From contig MDYQ01000261.1 of NCBI GenBank assembly GCA_003024175.1, positions 1 through 35,997 on the forward strand: 35,997 nucleotides of DNA, in the 5' to 3' direction. Both the position numbers and the translations under genes were made by a program. This document shows positions 11,901 through 20,951 of this stretch, one piece after another. Origin of the DNA: Planoprotostelium fungivorum (lineage: Eukaryota; Evosea; Variosea; Cavosteliida; Cavosteliaceae). The notes under the pieces were generated by a model that was not told the DNA's origin, searched no databases, and saw only the letters and a program-made list of their open reading frames with translations. Position 1 is the first letter of the stretch. Each line of letters begins with the position of its first letter.

Positions 11901-13678
11901 CACAGTCGTGAGGCTGAGGTGGAGGAAGAAGAAGGAGAAGAAGCACCACCCCTCCACTCTGTCATGAGAGATTCTGCCACGAGAGAAGGGAAGCAGAGTC
12001 GATTCAGGAGCAAGATCTCCAGATTGAGAGGAAAAGGAAAAGAGGATGGTCATCACGCTCAGGTGACATATTGTGGCGCGTTGTAGATTGAAAGTTCCAG
12101 GAACATCCCACGACGGTGGCGGACTATTCGGACAAGAAGAAAGACAAGAAGAAAGGTGACCGATTTTATTCTAATTTATTTCTCTATAGTTAACTGGAGC
12201 CACGAGAATGACGTCATCTCTTCTCCACGCGAGAAATAAAATAGAACAAAATGAATACTGACCTCACGATCAGGAGACAAGAAGAAGAAGAAGGACAAGA
12301 AGGACATCTTATCACCAGAGATAGAAAAGAAGAGCATGTCGAACATGAACAACACTCTCTCCAACACCAGCAGTTCTATCTCCAACATGAATCAGAACAT
12401 CAGAGACACACCCAGCAGCACCGACACTTCCGTCACCACAGAGTACACGCACGCCAAGGAGATACCCTCTTCGGATTCGGTCGTAGTGTCTACCACGGAG
12501 ATCGACACGCAGACGTCCGCTTCTCTCTTCCCTCCTCTCTTAGAAGGGTAATCATCATCATCGTCACATCATCATCCATCGACATCAACATTATCATCAG
12601 CATCACATCATCACCACATCATGATCCACATCGACATCATCAGCGTCACATCCATCATCGACACCAACATCACATCAGCAACATCAGCATCATCATAGAA
12701 ACGATACACATCCATTCACGACACGTGAGACTGATCGATTGACAGAAAGAAAGACGAAGAGCCGGACGAGCAGGTGGCACGTCTGAAGAAGATGCTGACG
12801 GACAGAGAGAAGGAGATCCTCTCCCTGCAAGAAGAAGTGAAGAGACAGAAGAAGCAGCAGACACCCAACGGTCTGGCCGAAGAGAGACGCAGGGTGGAAG
12901 AAGAAAAGGTGATATTCACGACAAATCATGTCATCCATCTACAACCCGCCGATTCCGATCTCCTCGTTGTAGATCGTCGAATATCACGATTGAACTGTAT
13001 TCAGGCACTCATCGCAGAACAATGGGCCGCCATAGAACACGAAGCGGCAGAGAATGCGAGAGTGACAGACGAGTCTCTAACAGAGATAGAAGAGGCGAGG
13101 GCCATGCTGAGAGACGAACACAAGGCCAGAACTGCAGAGAGGAGGAGGAGAGAGCTTGCGACAGAAGAACAGACCGAGAGACTCAGACAACTGAGGAGAC
13201 AGCTCGACGACAGGTGGCACGCCATCCTCATCCGGTGAGTTTTGGCGGGAAAATTTTGGCGGGAACTGACTGGGGAAGGGAGGAGCCGGGGGAGATCAGC
13301 GAGAAGAGGAGGGGAATTGACATGGAGAGGAAGCAGTTGGAGCAAGCTAGAATCGAACTAGAGGACGCCAGGAACAAATGGAACATAGACAAGTTAGAAG
13401 AGGTGACACCATCATATCATCATCACAAAAGATGGGACACGATGTTGACGCGACATCCCCAGGAAGAAGCCATGAACAGCATCATGGACGAGTTGAGAGG
13501 TAGAGAAGAGAAGCTCAGCCGCGACAAACAACGTCTGCGAAATGCAGCCCGCAGCCACAATGAGGCCGTCCGCCGATTCGATGACGAGATGAAAGAAGTC
13601 GAGAGAGAATTCAGAGAAGAGAGAGCGAAAATCGAAGAAGAGAAGAGAAACCTCCTCTCCCTCCAGAATGGAAAATAA
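8909..13678 (+). CDS. LRR - coiled coil - degenerate Rho-like GTPase - coiled coil protein
   Basis: Twenty-two exons give 1036 residues; junctions include 9106/9146, 9265/9309, 9420/9468, 9688/9833, 10003/10052, 10123/10169, 10315/10380, 10528/10569, 10662/10710, 10748/10907, 11074/11130, 11231/11347, 11433/11510, 11637/11680, 11805/11906, 12062/12101, 12155/12274, 12547/12746, 12908/13005, 13213/13300 and 13402/13463. Residues about 70-240 are ribonuclease-inhibitor-type LRRs (LKLLSLSHNQI, LRSLSLSNCNI, SLNLDGNQIG). A charged coiled coil spans 300-395. Residues 420-600 are Rho-like: P-loop GDSSVGKT, FSVIDRNSF, VPVILVGTKCDV. The DTAGQ motif is DTESD and the Rho effector loop is absent, so GTP hydrolysis is doubtful. 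A Lys/Glu tail and long coiled coil end the protein. The introns at 9107-9145 and 10004-10051 have lengths divisible by three without stops and could be exonic. Two separate genes are possible, but phase runs through with no stop or poly(A) site between. Confidence 0.8.
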
Positions 13679-13679
13679 A
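13674..13679 (+). terminator. AATAAA poly(A) signal containing the stop codon of the LRR-GTPase gene
   Basis: The last codons are GGA AAA TAA followed by A, so the stop TAA (13676-13678) is inside AATAAA. Confidence 0.6.
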
Positions 13680-13853
13680 GAACACGATGATCTCCCGGTC
13701 TCCCTCTCATGCGATCGCGATAGAGGCATCCCGATCGGGCTTTTGTGGCCACCAGTCACACAGTACGACCTCCTTTAGACATTATCGCCGTTGTGAGTAC
13801 GGTTGGACGTCAGACACGCCGCGGGTGAAGAGCTCAAACAGAGAAGACATTTT

Positions 13854-14076
13854 ATGGATAAATGGGTAAGTGTACCGAGAACCTGTTTCTACACCGTTTT
13901 TGTTTGAACGCTCCCTACACCAGCCCGAGGTGTATGACCCGAGGAGAGTGACACGGCTCGACTTAGAAGACACAACATCCATATTTGCGTCGGATGTGTG
14001 GCTCTATGGACGAGAGGTGATGCGAGAGACTCGAACGCCGACGGATGTAGAGGTGAGATGGGTTCGTGTCTCGTGA
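13854..14076 (+). CDS. Small hypothetical protein
   Basis: A 12-nt first exon (13854-13865, MDKW) joined to 13924-14076 gives 54 residues (PEVYDPRRVTRLDLEDTT, then FASDVWLYGREV). Splice sites are canonical (GTAAG donor, CACCAG acceptor) and the second exon reads like a folded acidic protein, but I recognise no family. The true 5' end may lie in further exons upstream, and the 3' end may use a donor at 14056 rather than read to 14076. It lies 175 nt after the stop of the LRR-GTPase gene. Confidence 0.35.
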
Positions 14077-14278
14077 TATGGTTGAGAATGGAGCGGTTGA
14101 GGAGGGCTGTAGGTGTCGCCGTGGTGAGATATAGAATGTAGCTGTCAGAAATTTGGATATCTGACGTCGGTACTTTCGGTGGTTCGCGCTCGGCCGAGGG
14201 AGTAGAGTATGAGGTCGCTCTATATTCGACGTTGAAGTGAGGAGTCTCATTTTACAGACACAGACAAAGGAGTGAAGC

Positions 14279-14804
14279 ATGGACTGTGCCAAGTTATTGA
14301 ATCTGAACGACGAGACGATCTCCGTGAAAGAGAGCGATGGAGTCTTCATTTGGGTGACGGTGAGTTTCATTCAAGGTGGAGATGTGGCTGATGGAGATGC
14401 AGAGGACACCGAAAGCTTTAGATAGACAGGGACCGCCATCCTCTATCGTCATGCAGTTGCCTCCATACCTTCCCTTGGAACTTTTGGGTGGAGAAGAAGA
14501 AGCTGATCAAGAGGGAAAGAGAAGACGTGACTCCATCGAGTGCTCAGGTACGTCTCCTCCACCTTCCATTCGATGTCAGCTGATGGTAGATGCAGATATT
14601 CCCATCTTCAACCTCAGAAAGAAGCGCAGGAAAAAGGACGAAGTCGACAGAAGATTCACCTGCCCTTGTCGTTGTGGAAGAGCTTATGGAACGGAGGGAG
14701 CTCTGAAGACTCATCTGAAGATCAAGCACAAGGATGATCCCATCTTGCACGATAAGATCAGCAACAACATCAGATGGCCCATGGTCTCCATCGCTCAGGC
14801 TTAG
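14279..14804 (+). CDS. C2H2 zinc-finger protein
   Basis: Three exons (14279-14359, 14403-14548, 14598-14804) give about 144 residues. The start is MDCAKLLNLNDETISVK. A Pro- and Glu-rich linker and a basic patch (LRKKRRKKDEVDRR) precede one zinc finger, FTCPCRCGRAYGTEGALK followed by THLKIKHKD, that is C-x3-C-x12-H-x4-H. The GTEGALKTH core is typical of single C2H2 fingers that bind nucleic acid. The basic patch could be a nuclear localisation signal. Targets are unknown. AATAAA lies 76 nt after the stop. The exact first splice (43-nt intron) is inferred from phase. Confidence 0.7.
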
Positions 14805-14879
14805 GAAGACAAGCAAGCCCATTAATGAGAAAGTTTTGAAGAAGCATCCACGGCTGTAGAGAGGATGGATTGTACAGTG

Positions 14880-14885
14880 AATAAA
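14880..14885 (+). terminator. AATAAA poly(A) signal of the C2H2 gene
   Basis: AATAAA 76 nt downstream of the TAG stop at 14802-14804, in an otherwise non-coding stretch. Confidence 0.55.
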
Positions 14886-15204
14886 TTGTAACGATTATGT
14901 CTCCTCTTCACACGATCATCACCACACCGACGATCTCGATGTCACTGCCTCACAACGAGACGTATCACGTATAAAGCCGAACCGGGCCTTTAGAGGTTAC
15001 ACGCGATGTCTAAAGGCTCTCCGTATCTCGTCTAAGGAGGTAGACGTCAGTTGTTGCTTCTTTGTCCTATAATTTAGTCTGACATCGGCCGAGGCCCGAG
15101 CCACGAAGCGGTTTGTGTGTGTCGCAACACAGGTCCCGCAGTCTATAAGGTCAAATCCCACGGGTTGGATGACATTGATCGAGTCCGACGAACGGTCCAC
15201 CAGC
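14886..15204. other. Intergenic region upstream of a small gene
   Basis: No exon chain is supported. TATAAA occurs near 14971 on the plus strand. A minus-strand frame of 99 residues (14997-15296) has no splice or motif support and overlaps the first exon of the next gene. Confidence 0.35.
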
Positions 15205-15572
15205 ATGGAAGAGATGGATGATACAAATTCTGTTGTCGAGCAGAAGGTACGATAATATGAGGTGTTTCTGACCAACATCTTCCCACCTCTTCTCATCGGA
15301 ACACTAGTCGTTGGATTGGAATGAAGACTTCTTGAGGATCCTGTTATCTGTTCACCGGCTGGTCCTACTGCTATCGAGTCGCTTCATAATGCTTTTGTAT
15401 CATCCACCAACACCGATTGATGTTCAGGACAATCAGCACACAGTCCCTCAACGACCAGACCAACTACGAGAAGGAAGAGTTACACTCATTACATCACGCT
15501 GCCGTTTCTGGTCTTTGTCACCCTCAGGAGATCAGACCATCACTCAGACATCGAAGAGTCTATCCAACATAA
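15205..15572 (+). CDS. Small hypothetical protein
   Basis: A tentative model of three exons (15205-15246, 15308-15396, 15428-15572) gives 91 residues: MEEMDDTNSVVEQK, then SLDWNEDFLRILLSVHRL and an acidic/His-rich helix. The stop TAA at 15570-15572 overlaps AATAAA at 15571-15576, which supports the 3' end. An alternative frame continues to 15658 as a short coiled coil (SDIEESIQHNKCMQREL). I do not recognise a family; the small size and helical, acidic character would fit a complex subunit, but that is a guess. Confidence 0.35.
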
Positions 15573-15717
15573 TAAATGTATGCAACGAGAGCTTCATCGT
15601 CTGAAGAAAGAGATTGTAACACCTGTCGAGACTTCACAGCTCAAGTTGTAGACGTCTGCAGTCACGTGATCATTTTAAACGTTCGTGGCAATCTAAATTC
15701 TCATACAGCGAGAGGTG

Positions 15718-17154
15718 ATGTGGTCCCTCCTTCAGTTGTTGGGTCTCCTCCTTCTGGTAGTCATCGTAGCTGCTTTCGTCTACGCCTCTAGACTCTTCGG
15801 GCCCAAGACACCGCTCTGGGAGAAGGATGAAGATGTCTATACGAGCATACACAACGACGGACGTAGGGAGAAACAAAGCTTCCCTTCCTTCTTAGCTCAT
15901 TCGAAAAATGTGACTCCGTCAAAGGATTTGATTCATCTCAGCGTGGTAATACCCGCCTACGATGAAGAACAGAGGTTACCGGTCATGATGGAAGAGGTGA
16001 GAGGATGTGATGGGAGATGGACTCAAGAGAGGAAGGCATTGGGGCATTTGAAATCTCGTCAACGTAAAGATCCCAATTTCTCTTGGGAGATCATTATCGT
16101 AGACGATGGAAGCAAAGATAAGACATCCGAAGTATCACTCGCCTACAGTAAACAAGAAGGTGCGTCCATATCAATTAAGTTCCATACCTGATGTCAACCA
16201 CAGGATCAGATCGAGTTCGAGTCTTGACATTAAAGAAGAACAGAGGAAAGGGAGGTGCTCTTCGAAGAGTGAGACCATTCACATCCTCCATGTGATTGTT
16301 CATATCGATCTGACGATGGACAAAAGGGATTCACCTGCACCCGAGGTAAACTCGTTCTCATGGCCGATGCCGATGGAGCGACCAAATTTTCCGATTACGA
16401 TCGATTGGAGGAGAAGATGAGATCCATCCAGACCGAAGACGTCGGTTTCGTGGCAGGATCGAGGGCCCATTTACAGCAAGAAGCCGTCGCACAGGTGTGG
16501 TATCGATCTCATCGATGGAACATTGTTCATTTCATCCCACACCATGCCTCATTATCATGCGACAAATCTAGAATCGTTCCACGATCCCTCTCCATCCTTC
16601 ACGACGCATCATCACGTGTCATCCGATCATCATCCATCACCATCCATCATCGCCGACGCCATCTGACTCCCCCCAGAGGTCCTTCTTCAGAACCATCCTC
16701 ATGCACGGCTTCCACTTCTTTCTCAACGCAGTCGCCGTTCGCGGTGTGAAAGATACGCAGTGTGGATTCAAACTGTTCACGAGACAGACCAGCCGCATGT
16801 TGTTCCCCAACTTGCACGTGGAACGTTGGGCCTTCGATATCGAGCTCATTCTCCTCGCTCAGAGACTCAACGTGCCCATCGCAGAGGTTCCGGTCAATTG
16901 GACGGAGGTGGGAGATGATCTGATGATGAGATGACGAAGAGATCGTGATGTGATGATCGTGATGGGAAGATCGTGTCGTGATGATGATGATGATCGTAAT
17001 GATGATGAGATGGAGAATGATGAGGTGACAGATTCCCGGAAGCAAGTTGAGCCCGGTGGAGGCTGCTTTACAGATGCTGAGGGACGTCCTCCGCATCAGG
17101 ATCGGTTACATGCTTGGATTCTGGAAGATTGACCGTACTCTCTACAGAGATTGA
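15718..17154 (+). CDS. ALG5: Dolichyl-phosphate beta-glucosyltransferase
   Basis: Six exons (15718-15996, 16036-16159, 16204-16268, 16327-16494, 16677-16907, 17032-17154) give 329 residues, close to human and yeast ALG5. The start MWSLLQLLGLLLLVVIVAAF is an N-terminal membrane anchor. The family 2 glycosyltransferase core shows SVVIPAYDEEQRLP, IIIVDDGSKDKT, NRGKGGALRRG, the metal-binding LMADADGATKF, CGFKLFTR and VPVNWTEIPGSKLSP. The enzyme makes dolichyl-phosphate-glucose from UDP-glucose on the ER membrane, the donor for the last three glucoses of the N-glycan precursor. The last intron carries GATGATG repeats on the sense strand, opposite to most introns here. Confidence 0.95.
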
Positions 17155-17743
17155 AAGATGCAAATAGATCGAACGTGATACGTTGAGACGTGAAGAGCAT
17201 GCATCCATTCCACTCTGATGCATCAGAGTCTCTGTGGAAACTGATAGAGGGTCTATGTGTCGTCTTTGTTGAGTGCGATGGATGTCTTTGGATAAACTCT
17301 TCCAGGTGTTCGTGAGAGAGATCGATGCAGGTCTCTGTGGAGGTAATGGTGGAAGATGAGCCGAAGCCTTTGTGTCAGGTGAGTGATGGCTGTCGTGCTG
17401 ACTTTTGCTGCGACATATTTTCCTTTGCGTGGCAGTGCTGAACGAGACGGGAGGTCACGTGACTTCTTGTCCTTCGTCCAGGGGTGTCTCCTGTCTCTCT
17501 GAGGGTGTTGTTGTCCTTCTGGAGGGTGGTGTTTCTCTGCCTGAGAGTATGGAGTGGTTCACATACATACGAGTCCATCTCGTCTCATCCACACGTGGAA
17601 GGTGGATCTACTGTATTGATCATAAAGGTTCTTACATCTTCTGCGTGAGGGTGTTCGTCGAGACGGGTGGGGCTTGCGCAAATTTTGGCGCCAAAATTGA
17701 CGAATTGCCGATCTTTCTGGCCATCGTGAGTTCGTATAATCCG
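17155..17743. other. Intergenic region downstream of ALG5
   Basis: I find no supported exon chain. Frames on both strands at 17375-17767 are open but lack motifs. Features seen are the perfect palindrome at 17212-17229 and pyrimidine-rich stretches near 17460-17560. Confidence 0.4.
17212..17229. repeat. Perfect 18-bp palindrome
   Basis: ACTCTGATGCATCAGAGT reads the same on both strands. It lies 58 nt after the ALG5 stop. It may form a cruciform or bind a dimeric protein; no function is shown. Confidence 0.8.
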
Positions 17744-17838
17744 GGCGCTCCAATGGCGGAGTGGTAAAAAGCCTCTTGTTTGAGTGTCTGGCCTTTGCGC
17801 TCTCGGGTTCAATGCCGGGCGAAGCGCCTTTCTTTTTT
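17744..17838 (+). ncRNA. tRNA-like Pol III unit (degenerate tRNA or tRNA-derived element)
   Basis: TGGCGGAGTGG (17754-17764) fits an A box and GGGTTCAATGCC (near 17805-17815) fits a B box, about 50 nt apart as in long-arm tRNAs. GGCGCT (17744-17749) pairs with AGCGCC (17823-17828), closing the unit, and a T-rich run (TTTCTTTTTT) follows at once as a Pol III terminator. A T-arm can be drawn with one mismatch. The spacing between the acceptor stem and the A box is about three nt too long and I cannot fold a proper anticodon arm, so an intact tRNA is unlikely. Confidence 0.4.
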
Positions 17839-17977
17839 GCTCTCGAACAAAACGAGAACACAAAAGAGAAAGAAACAAGCAAGACAGACACACACCAACC
17901 GACCCCAAAGAGAGATTAAATCGCCAATAATCCTCTCGTCCGAAGATGAGATCGGATCAAATCAGGATTTTCAATCG

Positions 17978-17999
17978 ATACAGATGTATTCATCTGTAT
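17978..17999. repeat. Inverted repeat, 9-bp stem
   Basis: ATACAGATG and CATCTGTAT flank a TATT loop. It lies about 45 nt before a candidate ATG (18044). Confidence 0.7.
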
Positions 18000-18043
18000 T
18001 GATATACAATTCTAGGGCTGATTAGGAAAAGGAAGCTCTGTGT

Positions 18044-18690
18044 ATGCGTCGAGGTGAGAGTGATTCTGAATGAGATGATTTTAATCCCAATCCAGGCGCT
18101 TATCTCTGGGCGAGTCCTGCGTATCACGCAACGGATCCAACAAATATGTTATCAATGGTGAGCTCAGAGAGGATGGAAATGGAGTTGCTTATGGAGATCA
18201 AAATGTTCTCTAATCTCAATACAGATCAACAATCAGTCAACAAGACTCAAACGCCACATCACAGGGACAAGATAAAAGGGAGATGTTAGTCCAATGTTCA
18301 CATTGGTGTCCATGATTAAGGAGATGGAGATCACCTCTGATCTCAGTGCAGATTGATGATCAGTGAACAAGAATTCAGCACTATGTCACAAGAATCAAGT
18401 GAAAAGGATATGTGAGTCTAATGATGATGCATACATTCACATTGTGTGAAGATATATGCCTTGACTAAATGAGTCAATATTGAGCAAAATAGATATGAGG
18501 ATCACATGGACTGATGCAGTATCACTGCACAACAGAGAGAGCAGGACTTAATATATTTGAATAAAATGTATGGATGTATAGACTTTACTAAATTGATCTT
18601 CATTCATTGTCCAGAAATATGGCATGCGGGATAGTCTGCAGAATGAACTGGCAATTACTCCAGGACAACATTGACAATATGACCAGGATG
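18044..18690 (+). other. Exon-like fragments of an unrecognised gene, with a tandem exon duplication
   Basis: ATG at 18044 opens MRRG, spliced by a 44-nt intron to AYLWASPAYHATDPTN. Downstream, 18225-18284 and 18352-18411 are both 60-nt exon-like blocks bounded by an acceptor CAG and a GT donor; the first reads STISQQDSNATSQGQDKRE and the second LMISEQEFSTMSQESSEKD in the same phase. Their flanking intron sequence is similar too. The phase from the first exon does not join cleanly, so the gene may be broken or misread. I recognise no family. Further downstream the reading becomes AT-rich and runs into the repeat array. Confidence 0.4.
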
Positions 18691-18700
18691 AGATAGAATT

Positions 18701-19011
18701 GGAATCAGCGCATCTCAGAGAGTCAGAAACAGGTCAGAAGGTATGACGTGCGTTAAAAAATTTAACGCACATGGGCACTTATCACAACTTGGGGAGGGCG
18801 CCAGGTCATTGGTGACACTTCACCCAGGTACAAAAACACATGGGCTACCCAAAAATGGTTTCAGATTTTTCGTCCGGACTGTCATAACAGAGAAAAGTGA
18901 CAATGTATGCCTGAAAAATAGCGTAGGTGAGAATCTCCGGGATCATATCTCATTTAGGGAGGGTGCCAGGTCAGTTTCCTCATTTCCATGGGTAGATGTA
19001 CACATGAACTA
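18701..19011. repeat. 311-bp direct repeat, copy 1
   Basis: This segment is about 98 percent identical by eye to 19341-19651, 640 bp downstream, differing at four or so sites. Identity ends one base before the only ambiguous base (N at 19012). It contains one copy of the inverted-repeat element family. A shorter third copy of its first bases occurs near 19773. Confidence 0.9.
18746..18927. mobile_element. Inverted-repeat element family member, copy 2
   Basis: The left end is the hairpin GTGCGTTAAA / TTTAACGCAC (18748-18770). The interior matches the 1605-1783 element (TATCACA..TT.GGGAGGG, CCAGGTCATTG.TGACA, CCCAGGT, GGGCTAC, TCATAACAGAGAAA). The right end is degenerate and ends in TAGCGTA. 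The frame running through it has no recognisable protein. Confidence 0.65.
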
Positions 19012-19245
19012 NTATTTTGGCAGAATCAGGTATGAAGTGTGCAGCAGACTGCATCAAGATGATGTGATGCAGAAAGAGTCACAGCCCCTGATTCCATAAA
19101 GTCAAAACAGTTATGACCTGAAGATAGTAGTGTTGATGAAAACAATCTGGTGTAAACTTCACTGTATCACAGAAAGACACATGGCCTACACGCTGGTGCC
19201 ATCCAATTTTTCGTCCGGACATTTGCATCAGAGTAAAGTGAGAAT

Positions 19246-19285
19246 TACACTAAATAATAGTGTACGTACGCTAAATAGTAGCGTA
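19246..19285. repeat. Two adjacent hairpins with different stems
   Basis: TACACTA / TAGTGTA (19246-19264) is followed by TACGCTA / TAGCGTA (19267-19285), each with a 5-nt loop. Sequence upstream (19170-19240) resembles the right half of the element family (GGCCTACACGCTGGTG, TTTTTCGTCCGGAC), so these hairpins are probably element ends of a third subtype. Confidence 0.7.
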
Positions 19286-19340
19286 ATATGGACTTTTCTC
19301 AAGTTGGGCATCGTTTTTGTGACCCGTGTGACATACCATT

Positions 19341-19651
19341 GGAATCAGCGCATCTCAGAGAGTCAGAATCAGGTCAGAAGGTATGACGTGCGTTAAAAAA
19401 TTTAACGCACGTGGGCACTTATCACAACTTGGGGAGGGCGCCAGGTCATTGATGACACTTCACCCAGGTACAAAAACACATGGGCTACCCAAAAATGGTT
19501 TCAGATTTTTCGTCCGGACTTTCATAACAGAGAAAAGTGACAATGTATGCCTGAAAAATAGCGTAGGTGAGAATCTCCGGGATCATATCTCATTTAGGGA
19601 GGGTGCCAGGTCAGTTTCCTCATTTCCATGGGTAGATGTACACATGAACTA
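19341..19651. repeat. 311-bp direct repeat, copy 2
   Basis: Near-identical copy of 18701-19011. Downstream sequence diverges at once after 19651, so the duplicated unit is 640 bp with a truncated second copy. Confidence 0.9.
19386..19567. mobile_element. Inverted-repeat element family member, copy 3
   Basis: Lies inside the second 311-bp repeat and matches copy 2 apart from single-base changes (for example ACGTGGG against ACATGGG after the left hairpin). Confidence 0.65.
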
Positions 19652-19708
19652 CAAGGAAATGTAGACCAACCCACCGTCCAACCGTTACCATCAGAGATAA
19701 AGGCCCGC

Positions 19709-19731
19709 GTGCGTTAACTTTTTTAACGCAC
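19709..19731. repeat. Isolated element-type hairpin
   Basis: GTGCGTTAA and TTAACGCAC pair across a 5-nt pyrimidine loop. This is the same stem as in copies 2 and 3 but with a different loop, 58 nt after the second direct repeat ends. Confidence 0.7.
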
Positions 19732-19739
19732 ATAACCAT

Positions 19740-20930
19740 ATGCATCATTTTTGTGACCCGGCACATATACCATTGGAATCAGCGCAGTTTACTGAGTCAG
19801 AAACAGACACCACTAGTTATTGTACTGTGAGTATATTTCATAGTTTCTATGCAGAGGTTGACAAAATTGTTTTGTACACCTTTTCATCAGTTCAATGTTT
19901 ACAATTATCTATATCAGACCAATGAGAAAAACAAGAATACATACACCTAATAGCTCAAAAAAACAAGAACTTTTTTTGCAAATACTTGTCATCTCTTTAT
20001 TTATTGGCAATTTCACAATGCCATATTCTATCAAAATTGAAACCTGTTATGAAGTATTGCAATATCATATGGTCAACTTTGATTGATGTAGTGATGGAAT
20101 CAAGAGATCTTTGCAGACACATCAAGAGCCAATTGACAAATACATAGACCAGGCATGCACAGTCTTGTTACAGCTTTAACATGATAAGAAAAGCTGATGT
20201 GAAATCAGGGGGAAAATCAAAAAATCACAGAAAGATCTCTTATTACTCACTGCACAACAGCTCAATTTTGGAATATATTTCTGTGTTTTTTGAATGCTTC
20301 ATTGATAAGTTATGTCATTCTTTGTCATATAATGCATCAACAAAATTCAAACATGTAGATTATGTTGATTTCAACAACTGAATTGAGAGTAAGTCTTGTC
20401 TGACACAAGATAAATTAGCAGTGCACAACACCTGGCTGAGAGACAAATGTTTCTGGGTATAACATACATACTTTGTTATATTGCATTTTGCTTCACCATT
20501 TCTGCATAAGAAATCAACAAGGTCATAAAACTTCTTTAATTACTACCACTTTAGCATTTGCTGATTCCTATGCATTCTTGTATTTTCTCAATGGTCCAAT
20601 CTATTTAATCTATGACACATCAAAGTAGTGAGATGATGTCCTTGCAATAGCACGTGTAGTTAGACACCGTTGGAAGGGTAATGGGTATCATATCAAAGCA
20701 GGGAATGGAGAAATTTGAAAATATTTGTGAATGAGAGATGGTGATCTCTCTTTTTTGTCAGGTTGGCATTTCCTTGTCACTGATGACAATGCAGCACACA
20801 AAGCCTTTACTGCCATCAGTTTATCTGCTCCCATGCAGTAGAGACATCATCACACAGGCAGGATCCATTCTACTCAACTGCACCTACATATCCCATCAAT
20901 CATACAAGAGACAAAACAGACAGATGGTTT
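19740..20930. other. AT-rich gene-free region
   Basis: Strongly AT-rich with only short open frames and no donor-acceptor chains in phase. Near 19773 there is a fragment of the direct-repeat start. At the right end, AATAAA on the minus strand (about 20928-20933) belongs to the next gene. Confidence 0.5.
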
Positions 20931-20951
20931 ATTTCAATTTGAAGAATCTCT

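Noticed and set aside
12251-12742. His-rich plus-strand frame of 163 residues
   Set aside because: It is an out-of-frame reading of the LRR-GTPase exon 12274-12547 followed by a CATCAT-filled intron.
18701-19651. LTRs of a small retrotransposon
   Set aside because: The 311-bp repeats are direct and near-identical, but the 329 bp between them has no coding, no primer-binding site or polypurine tract, and the repeats contain hairpin elements instead of TG...CA ends.
19246-19731. CRISPR array
   Set aside because: The hairpins are irregularly spaced, differ in stem sequence and lie in eukaryotic DNA.
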